Shown: piece by piece, positions 9,096-16,950 of the stretch
How positions within the stretch are numbered: position 1 is the first letter of the stretch
How the letters are laid out: every line of letters starts with the position of its first letter
Source: Myxococcus dinghuensis
GTDB lineage: Bacteria > Myxococcota > Myxococcia > Myxococcales > Myxococcaceae
Assembly: GCF_024198235.1 (NCBI RefSeq)
Contig: NZ_JAKCFB010000013.1
Coordinates: 124,001 to 188,000 of the forward strand
Length of the DNA: 64,000 bases
Direction of reading: 5' to 3'
Translations under genes and position numbers: made by a program
Notes under the pieces: model-generated
Database searches by the model: none
Seen by the model: only the letters and a program-made list of their open reading frames with translations
What the model was told of the DNA's origin: nothing

Positions 9096-9117
9096 GGGAT
9101 TTTCCAGGGGATTTCCC
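9096..9117 (-). promoter_or_regulatory. Possible promoter/operator of the ECF sigma operon
   Basis: In the short gap between tspO and the sigma gene, two near-identical direct repeats lie side by side on the plus strand: GGGATTTTCC and GGGATTTCCC, 1-2 bases apart. Read on the minus strand they give GGGAAAT and GGAAAATCC, which resemble the GGAA-type -35 elements of ECF promoters. This AT-rich island stands out from its GC-rich surroundings. Autoregulation is inferred only from this and from habit of the family. Confidence 0.35.
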
Positions 9118-9129
9118 GGCCGCCTCCCG

Positions 9130-9687
9130 TCAGTGGGATTCTCGGGGGTTGAGACGGACGATTTCGCCGTTGAGGACGTTGGCGAAGCCCACCCAGGCCA
9201 GGTAGGGCGCCACCATCCACGCGGCGGGGCGGTCCACCTCGCGGGTGGCGGCGACATAGGCCCCGATGCTGCCCAGCAGGGCCAGGTTGTCCGCCAGGGC
9301 CCGACGTGGTGAGTGGCGTCCGAAGAAGAGGAAGGACCAGGCGGCGTTCAACCCCAGTTGGACGCCCCACCACCCGAGCGCGCGGGAGCGGGCGGCCCCC
9401 GCGGGCGCGGTCCACACGCGCCAGCCGGAGACGGCGATGAGGGCATAGAGCGCCGTCCACACGGGGCCGAACGCGCGGGGCGGCGGCTGGAAGGACGGCT
9501 TGCGCAGGTGGCGGTACCAGCGCGTGTCCGCGGAGCTCTGCCGCGCGCCGGCCCAGGCCGCGCCGGCGGTGAGCGCGCCGAAGGCGGTCAACGCGACGAC
9601 GGACTCGGTGCGCAGCGTGGGGTTGAGCGTGGTGCGCTTCACGGGCCCCGGCACCGTCCGCGTCGAGGGTTCCCAGCAGGTCTCCAT
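9130..9687 (-). CDS. tspO: TspO/MBR-family membrane protein
   Basis: A 185-residue integral membrane protein of the TspO (peripheral benzodiazepine receptor-like) family, which binds tetrapyrroles and lipids. The signature WYRHLRKPSFQPPPRAFGPVWTALY is present across residues about 57-81, followed by the Trp-rich helices LGWWGVQLGLNAAWSFLFFG and the C-terminal PYLAWVGFANVLNGEIVRLN. Five hydrophobic segments are visible, as expected. The N-terminus is about 30 residues longer than typical, but ATG 9687 has a good GGGAGGA site and no better internal start. It is divergent from the DUF924 gene (109-bp gap) and precedes the ECF sigma/CHAT pair in the same direction. In other bacteria TspO is linked to oxidative and light stress, which would fit an ECF-controlled neighbourhood. 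Confidence 0.9.
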   Translation of the reverse strand: METCWEPSTRTVPGPVKRTTLNPTLRTESVVALTAFGALTAGAAWAGARQSSADTRWYRHLRKPSFQPPPRAFGPVWTALYALIAVSGWRVWTAPAGAARSRALGWWGVQLGLNAAWSFLFFGRHSPRRALADNLALLGSIGAYVAATREVDRPAAWMVAPYLAWVGFANVLNGEIVRLNPRESH

Positions 9688-9748
9688 GGTCGTCCTCCCA
9701 CAGTGTTCGGTGGAAGGTGGTGACGGGCCGGGACGATGGCCACCCCCG

Positions 9749-9778
9749 TTGACTGTCGACCGGACGGCGCTCTATCGA
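9749..9778 (+). promoter_or_regulatory. Weak candidate promoter for the DUF924 gene
   Basis: A TTGACT hexamer at 9749-9754 is followed 16-18 bases later by TCTATC/TATCGA, in the divergent gap between tspO and the DUF924 gene. The -35 is good (5 of 6), the -10 poor. Confidence 0.3.
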
Positions 9779-9796
9779 GGGTGCGGGGAGGAACAC

Positions 9797-10387
9797 ATGG
9801 CGAGTGCGGAGGAAGTCCTCGACTTCTGGTTCGGTCACCCTGCGGACCCGGTCCGCAATCCTTCATGCATCCGCCCACGCGCCGTCTGGTTCCAGCGCGA
9901 CGGCGCCTTCGACGAGGAGTGCCAGCGGCGCTTCCTCCTCCCCCACGAGCGCGCCGCCGCGGGTGAGCTGGGCGCGTGGAAGGACGAGCCGCGGAGCTGC
10001 CTCGCGCTGCTGCTCCTGCTCGACCAGTTCCCCCGCAACCTCTTCCGGGGCACGCCGCGCGCGTTCTCCACCGACGCGAGGGCCCGCGGGGTGGCCCGGC
10101 ACGCGCTGGCGCGGGGGCTGGACGTGCCCCTGCCCTCGGTGTGGCGCTGGTTCATGTACCTGCCCTTCGAGCACAGCGAGGAGGTCCACGACCAACGGCT
10201 GGCGGTCTCCCTCTTCGAGGTCCTCACGCTCAACCACCCCGCCAGCCGCGAGCCGCTCGACTACGCCCGGCGGCACCGGGCCGTCATCGAGCGCTTCGGC
10301 CGCTTCCCCCACCGCAACGACACGCTGGGACGCGCGACGACACCGGAGGAAGCGCGCTTCCTCCAGGAGCCGGGCTCGTCGTTCTGA
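9797..10387 (+). CDS. DUF924 family protein
   Basis: A 196-residue soluble all-helical protein of the DUF924 family, whose fold is related to tetratricopeptide repeats and whose biochemical role is not established. Family hallmarks are the N-terminal VLDFWFG, RAVWFQRDGAFD, the central ALLLLLDQFPRNLFRGTPRAF and YLPFEHSEEVHDQ, and the C-terminal RFGRFPHRNDTLGR. Length matches the family. ATG 9797 was chosen because GGGGAGGAA sits seven bases upstream; the longer open frame would run into the tspO promoter region. It is followed by 237 bp without a gene and then the cyclase operon. Confidence 0.9.
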   Translation: MASAEEVLDFWFGHPADPVRNPSCIRPRAVWFQRDGAFDEECQRRFLLPHERAAAGELGAWKDEPRSCLALLLLLDQFPRNLFRGTPRAFSTDARARGVARHALARGLDVPLPSVWRWFMYLPFEHSEEVHDQRLAVSLFEVLTLNHPASREPLDYARRHRAVIERFGRFPHRNDTLGRATTPEEARFLQEPGSSF

Positions 10388-10624
10388 CCGACCAAGCCCG
10401 GGCAACGAGCGCGCAACACCCACATCGGGCAGGGCCCCGGTGGAAGCGCTCGCGAATATCTCCCAGGCCGCCCCGTCAGCAGGCGAGCGCGTCGCGACGG
10501 AAGGGCCGGCTCCCCGTTTGTCGACGAGCACCACCGGATTCCGGCGTTTCCGGGAGCTGGGGAGCACGGGTGACGTGTGGGTTGGCCACTGGGCTAGTGT
10601 CGCGAGCCACGCACATCGCAAGAG

Positions 10625-13093
10625 GTGGGGGCCTTGGCAGGCGAGACGTGGAAGACCATCCGGCTGCGCTGGCGAGACCACTGGCGGCTGATGCTGGGCG
10701 TGGCGGTGCTGTCCGCGACGCTGGCGGCGCTCGCGTGGCGGGCCGGGTGGTTGGATGACCTGGAGCGAAGCGCCTATGACCAGGCGCTCACCACGTTCAC
10801 CGGCGGGCGCGGGAGGTCCTCGCGCGTGTCGGTGGTGGTCATCGACCAGTCCTCGCTGGACGGCATCCGCGCCAACGAGCGCTACACGCTCAACTTCGGT
10901 AGCTGGCCCTACAGCCGCAACCTGTGGGCCCGCGTGGTGGAGCAGCTCGAGGCCGAGGGCGCGCGCGCCGTCGTCTTCGACGCGGTGATGGACGAACGCT
11001 CCTCGGACGAGTCCACGGACCTGGCGTTCGCCCAGGTGCTGCGCGACACGCGCATGCCCTTCTTCCTGGGCGTCTCCACCAACGCCAACGCGCGTCCCCT
11101 GCCGCGGGTGGACTTCGAGCGCGAGCCGGCGCCCCCGCTCGCGTCGCCTCCGACGCCGAAGCCCGTGGCGAGCGCGGACGACGCGCTCCCCCGCGAGGCC
11201 CTGCCGGGCGCGGATGGCGCGCGCCCCGAGCCTCACGCCGTTCCCGGGGACGCGGACACGTTCCCGGAGGAGCCGGCGGGAGAGTTCCCCGACGCGGCCG
11301 GGGACGTCGCGGTGGCGAGCGTGCCGCCCGAGCGGATGGCGCGCGCCCTCGCCTGGCCGGTGCGCGCGGGGGGACGCGCGCTGCCCACGCTGGAGAGCCA
11401 GGACACGGAGGAGGCCCGTGGCGACGGCGCGCCGCCCCACCCCGTCATGCGCCACCCCGTGCCGCCCATCCCGGTGCTGGTGGACGCGGTGGATGGCTTC
11501 GGGCTGGTGGACACGGAGACGGACCCGGACGGCTTCATGCGCCGCACGCGCTTCGCGTACACGGACGGCATCAACACGTACCCCACCCTGCCGCTGCGCG
11601 TGGTCGCGGGCCTGTCCGGCGCGACCGAGGTGACGCTGGGCCCGAGGACGCTGAAGGTGGGCTCGCGGACGTACGCGGTGGACGCGGACGGCGGCGCGGC
11701 CATCGACTACGGCGGCGGTGAGCTGCACGAGCGCTTCCACACCGTCTCGCTGCTGGAGGTGCTCGACGGCTGGGTGCTCCGCAGCCAGGGCCAGCCCTCC
11801 GGGCTCTCCGCGGAGGCGTTCGCGGGCAAGGTGGTGGTCATCGGCGGCACGGCGCTGGGGCTGAGCGACATCAAGGCCACGTCCTTCAAGGCGGAGGTCC
11901 CCGGGGTGATGAAGCAGGCGGCGGTGCTCGACACGCTGCTGGGCACCGGGCGCTTCATCACCCGGGCGCCGCTGGCGGTGGACCTGGGCGTCACGCTGCT
12001 GGTGGCGCTGGTGTCGGTGGCGCTGCTGATGACGACGCGGTGGACGCCGCTCGAGATTCTCTGGCCGCTGGTGTCGATGCTGGGCATGTACGCGGTGACG
12101 GGGCGCTTCCTGGGTTCGGGCATCCACGTGCTGACCGCGCTGCCCGCCATGGCGGGGGTGCTGGCCAGCGTGACGGCGGTGGCCTTCAACCACCTGGTGG
12201 CCAACAAGGAGACGGAGTTCATCCGCGCCGCCTTCAGCCGCTTCATGGAGCCCAAGCTGGTGCAGCAGATGATTTCGCAGCGCCAGTTGCCCCGGCTCGA
12301 CGGCGAGAACGTGGAGATCAGCGCCTTCTTCAGCGACATCCGCGGCTTCTCCACGTTCAGCGAGCGGTTCAAGGAGGACCCCCGCAAGCTGGTCCGCATC
12401 CTCAACACGTACCTGACGCGGGTCAGCGGCGCGTTGCTGAAGGAGGGCGGGTGCCTGGACAAGTACATCGGCGACGCGGTGGTGTGCCTGTTCGGCGCGC
12501 CCATGCGCCAGGACGACCACGCGGTGCGCGCGTGCCGGGGGGCGCTGGCGGCGAAGGCGGAGGTGGACCGGCTGCGCGAGGAGTTCCGCGCCCAGGGGCT
12601 GCCGGACGTCTACACGCGCATCGGCGTCAACTCCGCGGTGAACTTCGTGGGCAACTTCGGCAGCGAGCAGCTCTTCAGCTACACCGCCATCGGCGACGGG
12701 ATGAACCTGGCCGCGCGGCTGGAGGGCGCGAACAAGGCGTACGGCTCCGTCATCATGATTGGCCCGCGCACGTACGAGCTGGCGAAGGACGCCATCGAGG
12801 TGCGGGAGCTGGACCGGGTGCGGGTGGCGGGCAAGACGGAGGCCGTCACCGTCTACGAGCTGCTGTCCCTCAAGGGCGGGCTGGACGCCAGGAAGCGCGC
12901 GACGGTGGAGCGCTACCACGCGGCGCTCGCGCTCTACCGCGAGGCCCGCTTCGCCGAGGCCGCGACGGTGCTCGAGGCCCGCCTCGCCGAGGACCCGGAC
13001 GACGGCCCCACGCACGCGCTCATGGAGCGCTGCCACAAGTACACCCAGGCGCCGCCGTCGGACTTCGACGGCGTGGCGAACCTGGACAAGTGA
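10625..13093 (+). CDS. CHASE2-domain class III adenylate cyclase
   Basis: An 822-residue membrane cyclase that should make cAMP in response to an extracytoplasmic signal. A first membrane helix (about residues 20-42) leads into a CHASE2 sensor domain (about 45-420). Two to three further helices follow (about 440-520), then a cytoplasmic cyclase catalytic domain (about 565-745). Metal-binding Asp571 (FFSDIRGF) and Asp617 (YIGDAV) are present, and the Lys in DKYIGD is typical of adenylate rather than guanylate cyclases. The CHASE2 domain is interrupted by an unusual Pro/Ala/Glu-rich insert of about 120 residues (about 155-280). GTG 10625 opens the frame, but TTG 10634 has the better-spaced GAGGT site, so the start is uncertain by three codons. 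It is followed at 21 bp by an SH3-like protein gene and then an M48 protease, probably one operon. Confidence 0.92.
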   Translation: MGALAGETWKTIRLRWRDHWRLMLGVAVLSATLAALAWRAGWLDDLERSAYDQALTTFTGGRGRSSRVSVVVIDQSSLDGIRANERYTLNFGSWPYSRNLWARVVEQLEAEGARAVVFDAVMDERSSDESTDLAFAQVLRDTRMPFFLGVSTNANARPLPRVDFEREPAPPLASPPTPKPVASADDALPREALPGADGARPEPHAVPGDADTFPEEPAGEFPDAAGDVAVASVPPERMARALAWPVRAGGRALPTLESQDTEEARGDGAPPHPVMRHPVPPIPVLVDAVDGFGLVDTETDPDGFMRRTRFAYTDGINTYPTLPLRVVAGLSGATEVTLGPRTLKVGSRTYAVDADGGAAIDYGGGELHERFHTVSLLEVLDGWVLRSQGQPSGLSAEAFAGKVVVIGGTALGLSDIKATSFKAEVPGVMKQAAVLDTLLGTGRFITRAPLAVDLGVTLLVALVSVALLMTTRWTPLEILWPLVSMLGMYAVTGRFLGSGIHVLTALPAMAGVLASVTAVAFNHLVANKETEFIRAAFSRFMEPKLVQQMISQRQLPRLDGENVEISAFFSDIRGFSTFSERFKEDPRKLVRILNTYLTRVSGALLKEGGCLDKYIGDAVVCLFGAPMRQDDHAVRACRGALAAKAEVDRLREEFRAQGLPDVYTRIGVNSAVNFVGNFGSEQLFSYTAIGDGMNLAARLEGANKAYGSVIMIGPRTYELAKDAIEVRELDRVRVAGKTEAVTVYELLSLKGGLDARKRATVERYHAALALYREARFAEAATVLEARLAEDPDDGPTHALMERCHKYTQAPPSDFDGVANLDK

Positions 13094-13114
13094 AGTGAAA
13101 GGAGTCGGAGCACC

Positions 13115-13714
13115 ATGGCCATGAGAACGAAAGCAACCTGGGTCGCGGCAATGCTGGCGCTGGCGGTCCCGAGCGCCGCGTCCGTCGTGAAGGTGGATGG
13201 CGAGTTGTACGTGAAGGCCAAGAACACGCGGGTGATGGAGAGCTCCCTGCCCACCGCGAACGTGGTGACCGTGCTCCAGCCCGGGGAGGTCGTCACCTGG
13301 AAGGGCGCGGACCCCAAGGACAAGCGCTGGCACCAGGTGAACACGAAGTCCGGCAAGAGGGGCTTCGTCTTCCAGTCCAACCTGTCCACCACCGCGCCCA
13401 ACATGGAGCTCGTCGTCGACGACAAGAGCAAGGCGTCGCGCAAGGTGAACCCCGCGGGCTTCGTGGCGAGCGGCGCGGCGGTGAAGGCCCTCAGCCCCGG
13501 CGCCGTCGAGTACGGCAACAAGAAGGGCGGCAACCACCAGCGGGCGGTGGGCCAGCTCCAGGGCCTGGAGCGCGTCGCCAAGGACGTGACTCCGGCGACC
13601 ATCGCCGAGCACGTGAAGGAGGCCGGCCTCTTCCCGGTCGTGGGCGCGAGCGCCACGGCGAAGTCGTCCACCAAGTCCCCGGCGCCCGCCTCGAAGTCGA
13701 AGGGAGGCACCTGA
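13115..13714 (+). CDS. Secreted SH3-like domain protein
   Basis: A 199-residue exported protein. A signal peptide spans about residues 1-22 with an Ala-x-Ala-like cleavage region (PSAAS). Residues about 25-95 form a bacterial SH3-like segment: strands YVKAKNTRVMESSL, VVTVLQPGEVVTWKG, WHQVNTKSGKRGFVFQSNL. Such domains often bind cell-wall or protease partners. The C-terminal half lacks a recognised domain and ends in a Lys/Ser/Thr/Pro-rich tail. ATG 13115 has AAAGGAG and GGAG upstream. The stop codon overlaps the ATG of the M48 lipoprotein protease by four bases, so the two are translationally coupled and probably work together in the envelope, possibly downstream of the cyclase encoded just before. 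Confidence 0.82.
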   Translation: MAMRTKATWVAAMLALAVPSAASVVKVDGELYVKAKNTRVMESSLPTANVVTVLQPGEVVTWKGADPKDKRWHQVNTKSGKRGFVFQSNLSTTAPNMELVVDDKSKASRKVNPAGFVASGAAVKALSPGAVEYGNKKGGNHQRAVGQLQGLERVAKDVTPATIAEHVKEAGLFPVVGASATAKSSTKSPAPASKSKGGT

Positions 13715-14712
13715 TGCGCGCTGGCTGGAAGACGGCCGCCATCGCCGGCCTGGGCCTGTGGGCCTCCGGCTGCAAGGGCCTCGACATGTCGAAGGTGGCG
13801 GGTGGCGTGGACACGGTGATGGGCACCACGGCCGCGACGAAGCAGCAGCGCGAAGCGTGCAAGAAGTTCAACGTGGAGCCCACGGTGACGGAGGAGTACG
13901 CCATCGGCAGCGCCATGGCCATCCACTGGGTGCAGGGCGGTGGCGGCCTCATGCCCGCGGCGGACACGGCGCAGGCCGCCGCCACGGTGCACGGCATCCA
14001 CCAGTACCTCAACGTCGTCGGCAAGAACCTCGCCGCGCAGTCCGCGCGGCCGACGCTGGAGTGGACCTTCGGCATCATCAACGACCGCGAGCACTTCAAC
14101 GCCGTCTCGTCTCCGGGCGGCTACGTGTTCGTCACCCGCCGCATGCTGGCGGACCTGGACAACGAGGCCCAGCTCGCGGGCGTGCTCGCGCACGAGATTG
14201 CCCACGTCGTGCTCAAGCACTCCATCCAGCAGTACAACGCCGCCAAGGTGGACCTCTGCCAGGCGACCGTCACCGCGGAGGGGTTCATCCCCGGCTCGGG
14301 GCAATTCATCGTCACCGGAGGCAGCAGCGGCAACCTGGACCTGGACGGCGACCCCGCCCTGCTCGGCAACTTGGCGGAGAAGGCGCTCGGCATCTTCGAG
14401 AAGGGCAACGACCACGCCCAGGAGTTCGCCGCGGACCAGATGGCCGTGAAGCTGATGATGTCCGCGGGCTACGACCCGGCCGAGTACCGCGCGCTGCTGG
14501 CGAAGACCCAGGACAGCAGCAGCATCGGCTCGCGGCACCCGAAGAAGGCCGAGCGCGTGAAGCGCATCACCGCGTTCCTCGGCACCGTGAAGGACGCGTC
14601 CGGGGAGTTCTCCGAGCTGAGCCTGGAGGGGCTGAGCAGCCCGCCGCTCGCGCCAGCGCTGGTGGCCGCCGTGCGCGGCCCCGGCTCCGGCGTCGCGAAG
14701 GACGGCAGGTGA
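13714..14712 (+). CDS. M48-family metalloprotease, lipoprotein
   Basis: A 332-residue zinc protease anchored as a lipoprotein (lipobox WASGC, Cys20). The catalytic motif is H160-E161-I-A-H164 (HEIAHVVLKHS), and Glu237 in HAQEFAADQMAVKLM supplies the third zinc ligand; the EFAADQ spacing is that of periplasmic M48 proteases such as BepA and LoiP, which act on outer-membrane protein quality control. The segment EHFNAVSSPGGYVFVTRRML before the active site is also family-typical. No C-terminal TPR domain is present, unlike BepA. It is coupled to the preceding SH3-like gene by an ATGA overlap. The substrate is unknown. Confidence 0.92.
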   Translation: MRAGWKTAAIAGLGLWASGCKGLDMSKVAGGVDTVMGTTAATKQQREACKKFNVEPTVTEEYAIGSAMAIHWVQGGGGLMPAADTAQAAATVHGIHQYLNVVGKNLAAQSARPTLEWTFGIINDREHFNAVSSPGGYVFVTRRMLADLDNEAQLAGVLAHEIAHVVLKHSIQQYNAAKVDLCQATVTAEGFIPGSGQFIVTGGSSGNLDLDGDPALLGNLAEKALGIFEKGNDHAQEFAADQMAVKLMMSAGYDPAEYRALLAKTQDSSSIGSRHPKKAERVKRITAFLGTVKDASGEFSELSLEGLSSPPLAPALVAAVRGPGSGVAKDGR

Positions 14713-14763
14713 CGGGCCCGGGAGCGGCGTCCCTCGTGACGGGACGCCGCGGGCCGCGAGGCG

Positions 14764-15942
14764 TCAGCGCGCCGCGGCCTGGCTCAGCGCGCGGTGCACC
14801 GCCTCCAGCGCCTTGCGGGCCTCGAGCAGCTCCGCGCGCTCGGCGGTGAGCGACGCCACCTGCTGGGCCAGCACGTCACGCTCGCCCTGCAGCGCCTCCA
14901 CGGCGCGGCGCAGCGACGAGGCGTCGTCCTTGGCGGACTCCAGCTCGCCGGCGAGCCGCTCCTCCTCGGCGAGGCTGTCGGACAGGGCCTGCTTGCCCTC
15001 GGCCACGGCGGCCTCCAGCACCTCGTGCTCCTTCGCGGAGGCCTGGAGCGCCTGCCGGTTCTCCTGGAGCGACAGGAGCGCCTCGTCGCGCTCGCCCTCC
15101 AGCGCGGCCAGCTCCCGCTCCAGGTCGGCGAGCAGCTTCACCCGGCCCTCCATCTCCGTGGACAGCCGGCGCGCCTCGTCCATGCGCAGCCGCGCCTCCT
15201 CGGTGGCCTTCTCCGCCTGGCGGCGCGCGACCTCGAGGTCCTGCGTGAGGGCGAGGTTCAGCGCCTTCACCTTCACCAGCTCCGCCTGGAGGTGGGTGAT
15301 GCGCTCCACCGCGCGCTGGCCCGCCTCGGCCACGGTCGCCGGCAGCGGCTCCGGGCGCGGGTTCTCCCGCACGGCCTTGAGCCGCGCCTTGAGCCGCTCG
15401 CGGCGGGCGTCGGAGTCCATGGACTCCTCGCGCGGGGACACCGGCGTCTGGACCTCCACCTCCGTCTGCGGCGCCTCGACGCGAGCCACCGGCTCGGCGA
15501 GGGTGGCGGTGACGTGCGGCAGCGACGAGCCCTGCGACATGACAGGCGCCTCCGGCGGGTGCCCGCCGTCCAGGTGGAACGCCACGGCGGGGGGGGCGGC
15601 GAAGGTGACGGGGACGCCCGGAGAGGGCTCCTCGAACGCGGCGGCCTCCGGCTCCGGCGACGCGTAGGTGACGGGCGCGGCCTCCGCGACGGACGGTTGC
15701 GAGGTGAACACCGGCTCGTGGGCTCCCAGCGCGGCCTCCATCGCCTCGGCGGCGGTGGGGCGGGCAACGCGAGAGCGCTCGATGCGGGCGCGCACCTCCG
15801 CGGACAGGTCCGGCTCGGCGGGCTCGGCGGGCGCCGTGGCCTCCGGCTCGACGGGCGCGGCCGGGTCGACGAGGCCGGTGAGCGCCCCCAGGCGGAGGCG
15901 CGGCTTGGCGCGGGAGACGTTCTGTTCGAAGGCTTTCTTCAT
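14764..15942 (-). CDS. pomX: PomX, coiled-coil scaffold of the Pom division-site system
   Basis: A 392-residue protein recognised as PomX from its gene context and its N-terminus, whose first 17 residues form a short basic peptide containing Lys13 and Arg15. In M. xanthus this peptide stimulates the PomZ ATPase, and the C-terminal coiled coil polymerises into the cluster that moves over the nucleoid to mark midcell. Here residues 25-170 are Pro/Ala/Glu-rich and disordered, and about residues 205-388 form one long heptad-rich coiled coil. It lies 8 bp after pomZ in the same direction. The start has only a weak ribosome binding site, so coupling to pomZ is likely. Length is close to the M. xanthus protein (about 400 residues). 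The identification rests on remembered sequence features, not on an alignment. Confidence 0.93.
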   Translation of the reverse strand: MKKAFEQNVSRAKPRLRLGALTGLVDPAAPVEPEATAPAEPAEPDLSAEVRARIERSRVARPTAAEAMEAALGAHEPVFTSQPSVAEAAPVTYASPEPEAAAFEEPSPGVPVTFAAPPAVAFHLDGGHPPEAPVMSQGSSLPHVTATLAEPVARVEAPQTEVEVQTPVSPREESMDSDARRERLKARLKAVRENPRPEPLPATVAEAGQRAVERITHLQAELVKVKALNLALTQDLEVARRQAEKATEEARLRMDEARRLSTEMEGRVKLLADLERELAALEGERDEALLSLQENRQALQASAKEHEVLEAAVAEGKQALSDSLAEEERLAGELESAKDDASSLRRAVEALQGERDVLAQQVASLTAERAELLEARKALEAVHRALSQAAAR

Positions 15943-15950
15943 GGTGATTC

Positions 15951-16910
15951 TCAGCCGGCCTGCTGGGTGCCCTTCTTGCCCTGGGTCGCGGCGGAGGCCA
16001 CCAGTCGGGGCAGGACGTTGTCAATCATGGCCTGGATGTCGGTGGCGCCCTTGGACGTGGGGTCCGCGACGAACACGGGGCGGCCCTCGCTCGAGGCCTG
16101 GGCGAACTTCGTACACTGCCGGATGATGGTCGGCAGCAGGAACTCCGGGTAGTGCGTCTGGAGCGCCTCCAGCGCCTCCTTCGCCAGCTTGAAGGTGGCG
16201 TTGAAGGAGTTGACCACGATGAAGACGTGGTCGAGCACGTGGTTCAGGTCCTCCTCCAGGCTCTGCACCGTCTCGAAGAGCAGCTTGAGGCCGTGGAAGG
16301 AGAGGAAGTCCGCGAGCACGGGGACGAACAGGTCGTTCGCCGCCATCAGCGCGTTGAGGTTGAGCAGGCCGAAGGACGGCGGCGCGTCGAAGACGACGAC
16401 GTCGTACTGGGCCTCCACGTCCTTGAGGGCGTTGCGCAGCTTGAACTCGCGGCCGGCCATGGGCATCAGCGCGAGGTCCACCGTGGACATGCTCAGGTTG
16501 GACGGGACGAAGTCCAGGTTGGGCAGGGTGGACTTCTGGATGACCTGGGACAGGGGCGTCTTGCGCACCAGCACGTCGAGCAGCGTCTTCTCGAACTCCT
16601 CGCCCTCGTAGCCCAGGCACTTGGTGGAGTGGCCCTGGCTGTCCAGGTCGATGAGGAGGACCGCGTAGCCCAGCTCCGCCAGGCGCCAGGCGTAGGAGGT
16701 GGACAGGGACGTCTTGCCGGTGCCGCCCTTGAAGTTCAGGAAGAGCTGGCGCCGGTGGCCCACCTTGTCCGGGAACTTGTCGAGGGTGGCGCGCAGCTCC
16801 CAGACGTCGTCCGGGGTGTAGAGGTCCTTCCTCGCGCCCTCCGGAATCGCCTTCGGGGACACGCCGAGCATCTCGGCCACCTGCTTCGAGCTGTACGTCG
16901 GCGCTTCCAT
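15951..16910 (-). CDS. pomZ: PomZ, ParA/MinD-type ATPase positioning the division site
   Basis: A 319-residue ParA-family ATPase (earlier named AgmE in M. xanthus). It binds nucleoid DNA as an ATP dimer and carries the PomX/PomY cluster to midcell, where it stimulates FtsZ ring formation. An N-terminal 45-residue MerR-like helix-turn-helix (SSKQVAEMLGVSPKAI) precedes the ATPase core. The deviant Walker A KGGTGKTS gives Gly62 and Lys66, Asp90 lies in LLIDLDSQGHST, the Walker B is VVFDAPPS, and Lys268 lies in IIRQCTK. These four positions are the same numbers used for the published M. xanthus mutants. It sits 40 bp after pomY and 8 bp before pomX. Confidence 0.96.
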   Translation of the reverse strand: MEAPTYSSKQVAEMLGVSPKAIPEGARKDLYTPDDVWELRATLDKFPDKVGHRRQLFLNFKGGTGKTSLSTSYAWRLAELGYAVLLIDLDSQGHSTKCLGYEGEEFEKTLLDVLVRKTPLSQVIQKSTLPNLDFVPSNLSMSTVDLALMPMAGREFKLRNALKDVEAQYDVVVFDAPPSFGLLNLNALMAANDLFVPVLADFLSFHGLKLLFETVQSLEEDLNHVLDHVFIVVNSFNATFKLAKEALEALQTHYPEFLLPTIIRQCTKFAQASSEGRPVFVADPTSKGATDIQAMIDNVLPRLVASAATQGKKGTQQAG

Positions 16911-16950
16911 GGACGACCCTTCGAAAGACGTGCGGGACGGATACCTTGCC

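Noticed and set aside
9863..13612. Open frame of 1249 codons on the minus strand
   Set aside because: Antisense to the DUF924, cyclase and SH3-like genes and crosses their gaps; Arg/His/Gly-rich with no motif.
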